NCBI GenBank assembly: GCA_040877545.1
Contig: JBBDNN010000067.1
Coordinates: 15,640 to 79,639, forward strand
DNA from: Gracilimonas sp040877545
GTDB lineage: Bacteria; Bacteroidota; Rhodothermia; Balneolales; Balneolaceae
Length of the DNA stretch: 64,000 nt
Direction: 5' to 3'
Below are positions 47,491-54,477 of this stretch, piece after piece. Position 1 is the first letter of the stretch. Each line of letters starts with the position of its first letter. Below the pieces are notes generated by a model that saw nothing but the letters and a program-made list of their open reading frames with translations, had not been told where the DNA came from and ran no database searches. The position numbers were made by a program, and so were the translations under genes.

Positions 47491-48250
47491 CTACTTTTTG
47501 GTCTTTAATGCCTCCAGCTCAGCCTGTAGATTCTGCACAACGGCCAATAGAACTACCGTCAATTCCTGATAGTTTATGGCTTTGGTGGTTACGGTTTCTG
47601 AACTTGCTTTTTCATCGTTTTGTAACTGATGTATCACATCAACCACTAATTCAGGGAATATCTGCTCCAGATCTTGAGCAATCAGCCCGTAATGCTCGCC
47701 TTCTTTGGCATTCAATGTTGGGAGATTCTGTTCGGTTAAGACTTCATTTGTCAAAAATTGATATTTCCTGGGTTGTAACTGCATAATTTTAGAAAGCATA
47801 GTGGAGCTATTAAGTGGTTCAATATTGCTTTTAAACCGTTCATCGGAACTCGAATAGCTTCCCGTTGCATAAACACTTCCCGAAAAAAAGACCAGCCCAT
47901 GCATTATTACCAGAAGCAGTACCAGAGATACCATAACTGGCATACCCCCCGGCTTCTCCGTGCACACCGTAAGCCACATAGCCAAATGCTTTGCTGTAGA
48001 TACCATAAGCATTTTCTCCAATTGAATTTGCATCCTTAGCCTCAACATAAATACCATATCTGCTCATACTATTGCAATTATTACTATCACTGCATTCAAC
48101 TTTAAGCATTTGGTTAGCAGGAGGGGCGCTTGTTAAACCTATAGCTGTGCGCTTTTGAAGAGTGGAAGTTCCATTACTGTTAACAGTAACCTGTGCATTT
48201 GATAGAAAAGTAGTTAGTAATAAAAAACAAGTAATTAAAAATGTGCGCAT
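47491..48250 (-). pseudogene. Tail-fibre-like protein with peptidase S74 chaperone domain, frameshifted at T7
   Basis: The first frame (from ATG 48250) gives a signal peptide (FLLLTTFLSNAQV) and glycine-rich YGIYSKAFGYVAYGVHGEAGGYASYG repeats split over strands, then ends at NAWAGLFFG. The second frame resumes SGSVYATGSYSSSDERFKSNIEPLN and continues to GLIAQDLEQIFPELV and a C-terminal coiled coil (LTVVLLAVVQNLQAELEALK). That is an S74 intramolecular-chaperone domain with its Ser-Asp cleavage site. The switch point is the T7 tract at 47889-47883; six T would join the frames as NAWAGLFSGSVYATG. This is either a real lesion, a sequencing error, slippage or phase variation. Confidence 0.85.
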
Positions 48251-48474
48251 ATGATCTCCAGTTTATCGGCTGCAACACTTTTTGCCGTATTTTATTTTAG
48301 TTCTAAGGAAGGAGCTTGAAGAACTACTTATTTTCTCTTCACGATTACTCCCTCAATTTTTGGGAGCTTTACGGATGCTTATCTTTAAACCATTGTTTAT
48401 TTAAATAAATTTGTACTTAATGGCAATTTTTTAAGATGAATAGCGAAAATATGAATGAGAACTCAGAATTCAGA

Positions 48475-48513
48475 ACTCAGAATTCAGGAGCCAGAATATC
48501 CTGAATTCTGAGT
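48475..48513. repeat. Inverted repeat with 15-bp perfect arms downstream of speE
   Basis: ACTCAGAATTCAGGA (48475-48489) pairs with 48499-48513 around a 9-nt loop. A 14-bp direct repeat of the same words precedes it (48461-48487). The element lies about 20 bp after the speE stop. There is no T-tract, but it may stabilise or end the polyamine transcript. Confidence 0.7.
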
Positions 48514-48532
48514 CCTGTATTCTGCCTCCTTC

Positions 48533-49384
48533 CTACCCAATTATCCCCGCCACAAATCCCGGCAAGGCAAAAGCACCTTGGTGAACAGCTTTATTATAAT
48601 AATTGAGGGAAGCACCGAAGTTTTCCAAGCCTTTCTCCACCCTTTTAAGCACTTCTTCAGATTGTACCTTAATTCCCTTGGAAGCAAAGGCAAATGACCA
48701 CATTCCGGCAGGATATAAAGGAATAAACCCCAGGTACATATCAGATTCAGAAAAAACATCATCCAAAGCATCAAATACTTTTTTTATGCTGGAGTGATAT
48801 TCTTCCACCCACGGCGATTCGGTTTGAGCGGAAAGTACGCCGTCATCTTTTAGCGCATCAAAACAGAACTGGAAAAAATCTTTTTCAAAGAGTCCTTCGG
48901 CGGGCCCAACCGGATCAGAGCCGTCAATGATTATCACATCATATTCGGCTTTGGCATTTTTCACGAAAGTAATGCCGTCTTCAAAACGTACATGCAGCCT
49001 TTCATCCTTCCAGGCTCCAACTTCCGGCAAAAACTCTTTGGAAGCCCGAACCACCGCTTCATCAATTTCAACCATATCTACGTGTTTTACGGACGGATGC
49101 TTTAACACTTCTCTTGCCGTTCCGCCATCTCCCCCGCCAATTATCAGCACCTTCTCAGGTTTGGGGTGCGCAAACATTGCCGGATGAGCCAGCATCTCAT
49201 GGTACACAAATTCGTCCTTCTCCGATAACATCACCATCCCGTCAATCGTCATCAGGTTTCCCCACGTATCGGTTTCATAAACCTCAACCAGTTGGTAATC
49301 TGTCTGTTCGGAAAACAGCAGCTTTTTGATTCCAACAGTTAACCCGGTGCGTTCGTGGTAAAATTCGTTGTATTGAAGGGGCAT
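48533..49384 (-). CDS. speE: Spermidine synthase (polyamine aminopropyltransferase)
   Basis: The 283-residue product transfers the aminopropyl group of decarboxylated SAM to an amine acceptor. TWGNLMTIDGMVMLSEKDEFVYHEM, LIIGGGDGGTAREVLKH, VEIDEAVV and the catalytic IIDGSDPVGPAEGLF region are conserved. Whether the acceptor is putrescine or agmatine cannot be read from the sequence. It is the last gene of the speD-arginine decarboxylase-speE set, with 104 bp separating it from the decarboxylase; that gap contains an AGGTTCAAG/CTTGAACCT hairpin. Confidence 0.94.
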   Translation of the reverse strand: MPLQYNEFYHERTGLTVGIKKLLFSEQTDYQLVEVYETDTWGNLMTIDGMVMLSEKDEFVYHEMLAHPAMFAHPKPEKVLIIGGGDGGTAREVLKHPSVKHVDMVEIDEAVVRASKEFLPEVGAWKDERLHVRFEDGITFVKNAKAEYDVIIIDGSDPVGPAEGLFEKDFFQFCFDALKDDGVLSAQTESPWVEEYHSSIKKVFDALDDVFSESDMYLGFIPLYPAGMWSFAFASKGIKVQSEEVLKRVEKGLENFGASLNYYNKAVHQGAFALPGFVAGIIG

Positions 49385-49441
49385 AAGGGAATTAAGAATT
49401 ATGGATCAAAAATTAAAATCAGGTGTAAGGTTGAAGGCGCA

Positions 49442-49465
49442 AGGTTCAAGAAATTCCTTGAACCT
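49442..49465. repeat. Intergenic hairpin between arginine decarboxylase and speE
   Basis: AGGTTCAAG (49442-49450) and CTTGAACCT (49457-49465) form a perfect 9-bp stem with an AAATTC loop. Related words (GTAAGGTTGAAGG, CACCTTGAACCTCG) flank it. It could act as a processing or attenuation hairpin inside the polyamine transcript; no T-tract. Confidence 0.6.
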
Positions 49466-49488
49466 AAAATCTTGCACCTTGAACCTCG

Positions 49489-50001
49489 TTATTTATACCA
49501 CAAAACAGCTGCCGCAAAGGTAGATCCACACTTTTCAACCTGATGCTCTATTCCCGTGAACTTTATTTCCTTTAAAGCACGATCCCGGTAATCAAAAGCA
49601 TCAACCACCATTTGTCGAACAATATTCTCCACATACTCAAGACGGGTATGATCTTCAAATTCCATAATTACACCAGGTTCTTCCGGGTCTTCGGGAATTC
49701 CCACTGCAATAGCCGAAGCAATCCACATCTGCGGCGTTTGGGAATCAATGGAAGCATAAGCAAGCGGAATCAATCCTCCTTTAGGCAGCTCAATTTCATC
49801 TCTGGAAACCTGCTGTGCACCGGGAGGACAAATACTGCTCATACGCATGAGATTGGTATCGCCCACGCCGGCTTCAAGTAAAGCATTATCAAAAGCATTG
49901 AGGCGGGTATTTCCTTCAGCTGCCCCGGAAACAAGGCAGTACAAATTCGGAGTTGGAACCATTTGCAGATTTAAACCCTTAGTTGTTGGAGATGTATCCA
50001 T
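49489..50001 (-). CDS. Pyruvoyl-dependent arginine decarboxylase
   Basis: The 170-residue product decarboxylates arginine to agmatine. LNAFDNALLEAGVGDTNLMRMSSICPPGAQ contains the self-processing Ser55-Ser56 bond, with Ser56 expected to become the pyruvoyl group. KGGLIPLAYASIDSQ and the C-terminal FAAAVLWYK are also typical. Members are common in archaea, Chlamydia and the FCB group. It sits 8 bp after speD; together they make two pyruvoyl enzymes in tandem. Agmatinase is absent from the window. Confidence 0.93.
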   Translation of the reverse strand: MDTSPTTKGLNLQMVPTPNLYCLVSGAAEGNTRLNAFDNALLEAGVGDTNLMRMSSICPPGAQQVSRDEIELPKGGLIPLAYASIDSQTPQMWIASAIAVGIPEDPEEPGVIMEFEDHTRLEYVENIVRQMVVDAFDYRDRALKEIKFTGIEHQVEKCGSTFAAAVLWYK

Positions 50002-50008
50002 GAGTCAG

Positions 50009-50413
50009 TCAATAATTTTGAATGTTTGAAGACGGTTTAAAAAGCAATTTTTCTCCCTGTGGAACTTTAAAGAGTCCTCTTTTCATTTCCATGCTTGAAA
50101 CCTTTTGGGAGCTAAACGCATCTTTCAAATACTCCTGGATTAGCCACGGATCAATGGTATCTCCGCAGGTAAAAATATCCACCGCGGCATAGTTGTATTC
50201 GGGCCAGGTATGAATGGCAATATGCGACTCTGCAATAACCACCACACCACTCACTCCATAAGGACTGAATTTGTGAAAATTATGAGAGATTATAGTAGCC
50301 CGGGCTTCTTTTGCAGCCCCCAGCATTGCTTCTTCGATGTATTCTACATCGTTTATATGAGCGCTTTCGCAGTCATAAAATTCTACTAAAATTTGTCGGC
50401 CAAGTGCTTCCAA
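50009..50413 (-). CDS. speD: S-adenosylmethionine decarboxylase proenzyme
   Basis: The 134-residue product makes decarboxylated SAM for SpeE. The self-cleavage site is Glu62-Ser63 in VIAESHIAIHTWPE, with His68 and Cys83 (FTCGD) as the expected processing and proton-donor residues. This is the short prokaryotic class. The start is a TTG at 50413 (MEALGRQILVEFYDC); an ATG seven bases upstream is out of frame. It is divergent from the E1 gene, with 141 bp between. Confidence 0.94.
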   Translation of the reverse strand: MEALGRQILVEFYDCESAHINDVEYIEEAMLGAAKEARATIISHNFHKFSPYGVSGVVVIAESHIAIHTWPEYNYAAVDIFTCGDTIDPWLIQEYLKDAFSSQKVSSMEMKRGLFKVPQGEKLLFKPSSNIQNY

Positions 50414-50554
50414 TCTTCATATAGGTTCTAAAGTTAAAAGTACAGTGTTTGTGCTTTTGTAATAAAGAACGAAAACGTATACTTGGCTGAAGGTTAGCCA
50501 CAGATACTTCTTTTCTTTAAAGCGCACAAAGATACGCATATTTATAAAAAAACA

Positions 50555-52537
50555 ATGATTACCGCCTCTAAAAAAATTTCCAAAAAAAAAGCTCTCAAGA
50601 TATATAAAGCATTGCTTTTTCCCCGCCGGATAGAGGAAAGAATGTTGAAACTTCTCAGGCAAAATAAAATAAGTAAATGGTTTTCGGGTATAGGCCAGGA
50701 AGCCATTTCTGTTGGTGTTACACTCGAGAGTAAAGCTGCTGATTTAATATTGCCTATGCACCGTAATCTGGGAGTATTTACCACGCGAGAAGTTCCACTG
50801 TATCCACTTTTTTGCCAGTTATTTGGCAAAGCTGATGGCTTTACAAAAGGCCGGGACCGATCTTTCCACTTTGGCACACTCGAGCATAATATTGTGGGGA
50901 TGATCTCCCACCTCGCCGCCATGATGCCGGTAGCCGATGGCCTTGCCCTGGCTAAAAAGTTAAAGAAGGAAGATGCAGTGGCTTTTTCTTTTTGTGGGGA
51001 TGGAGCCACCAGCGAAGGTGATTTTCATGAAGCGCTAAATCTTGCTGCTGTTTGGAGGCTGCCGGCTGTGTTTATAATTGAGAACAACGGCTACGGACTT
51101 TCCACCCCAACTTCTGAACAGTACGTCTGTGAGCAATTAGCAGACCGGGCTAAAGGTTACGGAATGCACGGCTTTTGCATTGACGGCAATAATGTTTTTG
51201 AGGTGATGGAAACCATTGAAAAGGCTCGTAAACTTGCCTTAAAAGGCGAACCTGTTTTGATCGAAGCAATGACCTTTCGAATGCGCGGACATGAAGAAGC
51301 ATCGGGCACTCATTATATCCCTGATGATCTTTTTGAAGACTGGGCCGAAAAAGATCCTATTCTTCAGGTAGAACAATTCCTGGAAAAAGAAGGAATTGCC
51401 GGGAAAAAAGATTTTGAGAAAATCACACAAGAAATCGACCAGTTTTTCAAAGCAGACCTGGAGAAAGCATTAAAAGCTGATAACCCGGTTTTTGATGAGC
51501 AGAATGAATTGGATGCTGTCTATTCAAATGAGAAACCTGAGGTTCCGAAACATACTGATAGGAGTTCCTCTGAAAAACGATTCGTAGATGTGCTTCATTC
51601 TTCTCTTCAGCAAGCTTTTGAAGAAGATGATTCCTTTTTGATTATGGGACAGGATATTGCCGAATATGGCGGCGTGTTTAAAATTACGGAAGGATTTTTG
51701 GAGCAGTTCGGAAAAGACCGAATTCGGAATACTCCTATTATTGAATCAGGAATTTTGGGTGCGGCTATGGGATTAGCCCTTGAAGGCTTCAAACCAGTTG
51801 TTGAAATGCAATTCGCTGATTTTATTTCTTGTGGATTTAATCAAATCGTAAATAATATCTCCAAATCTCACTACCGGTGGACTCCCCCGCTCAATATCAC
51901 CATTCGTGCCCCGCATGGCGGCGGAGTTGGTGCCGGACCTTTTCATTCACAATCTGTCGAGGGCTGGTTTATGCAAGTTCCCGGGCTAAAAGTGGTCGTA
52001 CCCGGAACAGTGGAAGATGCTCAGAACCTGCTGTATAGTTCACTCTATGATCCCAACCCGGTTTTGTTTTTTGAACACAAGAAATTATACCGGAGCCTAA
52101 AAGAGATCACACCCGATAAAGCTAAATATGAGCCGCTGGGAAAAGCGAAAATCTGGCGGGAAGGAAATGATGCCACTATTATTACTTATGGAATGGGAGT
52201 TCAGTGGGCGTTGGAGTCGGCCGGGGCCTTTGAAGAAGAAGGTATTTTCTTGGAAATCCTGGATCTCCGAACACTCCTTCCTCTCGATAAAGAAGCCATC
52301 AAAAAGACTGCAAAAAAAACCGGAAAAATCTTGCTGCTTCAGGAACCTTCACAAACTTTAGGTCCTCTTAGCGAAATTGCCGCCATCATTACCGAAGAAT
52401 GCTTTGAGTGGCTGGATGCTCCTGTTATTCGATGTGCTTCTATGGATACGCCGATTCCACATGATAAGGGATTAGAGGATGGATTTATGGCATCGTCTTC
52501 ATTGAAGAAAAAACTTCTCTCATTAATTAACTATTAA
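50555..52537 (+). CDS. 2-oxoacid dehydrogenase E1, fused alpha and beta subunits
   Basis: The product has 660 residues. The alpha half (1-330) has GIGQEAISVGVTLESKAADLILPMHRNLG, and the thiamine-diphosphate motif is FCGDGATSEGDFHEALNLAAVW...ENNGYG. The beta half (about 345-660) has MGQDIAEYGGVFKITEGF, RIRNTPIIESGILGAAMGLALEG and GGGVGAGPFHSQSVEGWF. Separate subunits are the rule for branched-chain and many pyruvate complexes, while fused forms like this are common in Bacteroidota and are usually assigned to branched-chain or pyruvate substrates. E2 and E3 are not in the window, so substrate is unresolved. An A9 tract lies near codon 10. Confidence 0.9.
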   Translation: MITASKKISKKKALKIYKALLFPRRIEERMLKLLRQNKISKWFSGIGQEAISVGVTLESKAADLILPMHRNLGVFTTREVPLYPLFCQLFGKADGFTKGRDRSFHFGTLEHNIVGMISHLAAMMPVADGLALAKKLKKEDAVAFSFCGDGATSEGDFHEALNLAAVWRLPAVFIIENNGYGLSTPTSEQYVCEQLADRAKGYGMHGFCIDGNNVFEVMETIEKARKLALKGEPVLIEAMTFRMRGHEEASGTHYIPDDLFEDWAEKDPILQVEQFLEKEGIAGKKDFEKITQEIDQFFKADLEKALKADNPVFDEQNELDAVYSNEKPEVPKHTDRSSSEKRFVDVLHSSLQQAFEEDDSFLIMGQDIAEYGGVFKITEGFLEQFGKDRIRNTPIIESGILGAAMGLALEGFKPVVEMQFADFISCGFNQIVNNISKSHYRWTPPLNITIRAPHGGGVGAGPFHSQSVEGWFMQVPGLKVVVPGTVEDAQNLLYSSLYDPNPVLFFEHKKLYRSLKEITPDKAKYEPLGKAKIWREGNDATIITYGMGVQWALESAGAFEEEGIFLEILDLRTLLPLDKEAIKKTAKKTGKILLLQEPSQTLGPLSEIAAIITEECFEWLDAPVIRCASMDTPIPHDKGLEDGFMASSSLKKKLLSLINY

Positions 52538-52545
52538 GTAACCAC

Positions 52546-53373
52546 ATGACATCCTATCCAAAATCAAAATTCATAAGAGCTGTTTGGACCTTTAATGCTA
52601 TAGCATTTGCTATTCTACTCTCAATAGCCCTACTAAGCGAAATACCATTTAATTATCTTTCTTCTTTTTTTGCGGAAGAGGATCATGAACGAGGACTTAT
52701 AGTAGGGAGTAAAGCTGAAAAGGCAAGTAAATTAAATGTTGATCTTCAACATCTTATGTATGATACACCAACGCGTATCGATTCTACTGACTTTTTCTTT
52801 ACTCCTGTAGTTGTTTTAGATAAAGATCTTCCCCAAAGTATTAAGGATGATATAAATTCTGCTGCAGATATGTCGATATATATGGTAGGTGCAGCTATTA
52901 ATATTCTTTTTTTTAATAAAGACCGTTCACAAGTAAGAAAGCTGCTAACAAATAATGGATACATTGATGAGTATAGTATTGGGATAGGTAATTATGATTA
53001 TAACACCAGAAATAATAAACACCTTCCTTTTGCTATTTATAAAATTGCTTTAAATGATGACAATGGAGACTCAAGAATTAATGAGGAAGATAATGCCCCC
53101 TATTATTTATCAGATTTGGATGGAACTAATCTTCGTCAAATTACACCTGATTCTTTAGATCTTTCTAGAGCCTGGTTCTCAGATAACTATACTGAAATTT
53201 ATTTTGATGAAGTTATTGAGGATAAAAGTAGTCCCCTTACATATAAAAACTATTACGAAAAAACTCGCATTGTGTACTATTACAGTTTACTTAGTGAGGA
53301 ATTTAGGCGTTTTGATGAGCTACAGGAGGAATTTATAGAAATTCAAAAAGCCTTCAATAATTCTGCCCGATAG
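52546..53373 (+). CDS. Membrane-anchored protein with EF-hand-like and PD40-like segments, unknown function
   Basis: The product has 275 residues. One N-terminal transmembrane helix (AVWTFNAIAFAILLSIALL) is followed by an exported domain. DDNGDSRINEED at about 169-180 fits an EF-hand/dockerin calcium loop, directly followed by YLSDLDGTNLRQITPDSLDL and AWFSDNYTEIYF, which resemble a TolB/PD40 propeller blade. A family name cannot be given. It starts 8 bp after the E1 gene but has lower-GC sequence than it, and lies just before the SatD region, so its operon membership is uncertain. Confidence 0.72.
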   Translation: MTSYPKSKFIRAVWTFNAIAFAILLSIALLSEIPFNYLSSFFAEEDHERGLIVGSKAEKASKLNVDLQHLMYDTPTRIDSTDFFFTPVVVLDKDLPQSIKDDINSAADMSIYMVGAAINILFFNKDRSQVRKLLTNNGYIDEYSIGIGNYDYNTRNNKHLPFAIYKIALNDDNGDSRINEEDNAPYYLSDLDGTNLRQITPDSLDLSRAWFSDNYTEIYFDEVIEDKSSPLTYKNYYEKTRIVYYYSLLSEEFRRFDELQEEFIEIQKAFNNSAR

Positions 53374-53395
53374 ATAGAATTATAACCTATTGATT

Positions 53396-53470
53396 CACTT
53401 TTTGTGATACGAACTAATTTGACTCATTATTAATGATACATGAATATATGTTTCACTTTTAATGAAACAT
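53396..53470. promoter_or_regulatory. Three-copy, 29-bp-periodic repeat array with an inverted repeat, upstream of satD
   Basis: TGATAC at 53405, TGATAC at 53434 and TGAAAC at 53463 are exactly 29 bp apart. Each is preceded by CACTTTTTG, CATTATTAA or CACTTTTAA. The third copy also forms an inverted repeat ATGTTTCA (53448-53455) / TGAAACAT (53463-53470) with a 7-nt spacer. The layout suggests an operator with sites on nearly the same DNA face. It covers the first in-frame ATG (53440) of the satD frame, which favours the later TTG start. Confidence 0.6.
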
Positions 53471-53508
53471 TAGTATTATATGGCAATCCTTTAAAGAATT
53501 CTTCAATA

Positions 53509-54150
53509 TTGGCTGCAAAAACTAAATATTACATTCTGATGGGAGATGTCGTCTCCAGTAGTGAGTATGATGCCAAGGTTCTTCGTTCCAAACTCAAGGC
53601 CCTGGTGGAAGGCTGCAACCACACTATGGAGAAGAAAACCCTCTCCCCCTATACCATAACACTGGGGGATGAATTTCAAGGTATTTCAAAATCTTTGGAA
53701 ACTGCTATTGAAACCTTTTTTTATTTTGAAGAAGAATGCCTGAGAAAGGAAATTGAATTTAAACTGCATTATGTGCTTCATTATGGAGAAATTGAAACGG
53801 AGATTAATAAAGATATCGCCTACGAAATGATGGGGCCCGGATTAACAAAGGCTCGGAAAACACTATCCAGCAAAAAAAGAGAACGAAAACGCTTTGAATT
53901 TGACCTTTCTGACAAAGAGTTAACCGAACAACTAACGAGAATTTTTGAAGTGCTGGATGCTATTATCCTCTCCTGGAAAAAAGAGGATTTCCCCCTGATT
54001 ATATCTATGATTGAAAGTGATAATAACAGCGAAGTAGGGAAAAAGCATGGAAAGAACAGAGATCAAATCTGGAAAAGAAGAAAAAATTTAATGGTAAATG
54101 AGTATAATCTGCTCAAGGATTTCATCTTAACCTACATCAGGAAAACATGA
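53509..54150 (+). CDS. SatD family protein
   Basis: TKYYILMGDVVSSSEYDAK and TITLGDEFQGISKSLETAIE identify the SatD family, known from the Streptococcus mutans secretion and acid-tolerance operon but without a defined activity. The C-terminal part (SDNNSEVGKKHGKNRDQIWKRRKNL, split over helices) looks like a helix-turn-helix. I prefer the TTG at 53509 (about 213 aa) because conserved sequence begins right after it; an ATG at 53440 would add 23 residues encoded by the repeat array. It overlaps the next membrane-protein gene by four bases. Confidence 0.75.
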   Translation: MAAKTKYYILMGDVVSSSEYDAKVLRSKLKALVEGCNHTMEKKTLSPYTITLGDEFQGISKSLETAIETFFYFEEECLRKEIEFKLHYVLHYGEIETEINKDIAYEMMGPGLTKARKTLSSKKRERKRFEFDLSDKELTEQLTRIFEVLDAIILSWKKEDFPLIISMIESDNNSEVGKKHGKNRDQIWKRRKNLMVNEYNLLKDFILTYIRKT

Positions 54151-54476
54151 GCTGGAGCTGGATTTGGCTATTTCTTTCCTACACCATACTGGAACTACTC
54201 ATCAGCGGCATTTTTCATTTAGTAAGTAAAAAATTGGGAGCTCAGGAAAACAGGGTAAGATCCGTAATTAAGGGTATGTTAGAGCGGCTATTTTTAATAA
54301 TTGGACTTTTGAGTGGCTTTCCCCAGGTAATCATTGCTTTCGCTGCCATTAAAATCGGAACCCGTTTTCAAAAGGATTCTAAAGTCTCCAACGATTATTT
54401 TTTGATCGGGAATTTTGTCTCTCTTTTAGGTGCTCTTCTTTTTGTACTTTATACCATTCATTATTTAGGCTTTTGA
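54147..54476 (+). CDS. Small integral membrane protein coupled to satD
   Basis: The product is 109 residues with three or four hydrophobic helices: WIWLFLSYTILELLISGIFHL, MLERLFLIIGLLSGFPQVIIAFAAIKIG and YFLIGNFVSLLGALLFVLYTI. No named family could be assigned. ATGA overlap with satD implies coupled translation, and SatD genes commonly pair with small membrane proteins. The amylase gene starts one base after its stop. Confidence 0.75.
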   Translation: MSWSWIWLFLSYTILELLISGIFHLVSKKLGAQENRVRSVIKGMLERLFLIIGLLSGFPQVIIAFAAIKIGTRFQKDSKVSNDYFLIGNFVSLLGALLFVLYTIHYLGF

Positions 54477-54477
54477 T

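Noticed and set aside
50582..50590. A9 tract at the 5' end of the fused E1 gene as a phase-variation site
   Set aside because: It falls in a Lys-rich start (KKISKKKAL), housekeeping genes rarely phase-vary, and A-runs of this size are expected in AT-rich DNA.
53440..53508. ATG at 53440 as the satD start
   Set aside because: The added 23 codons cover two copies of the repeat array and are not like SatD N-termini; the TTG at 53509 sits just before the conserved sequence. Kept as an alternative.
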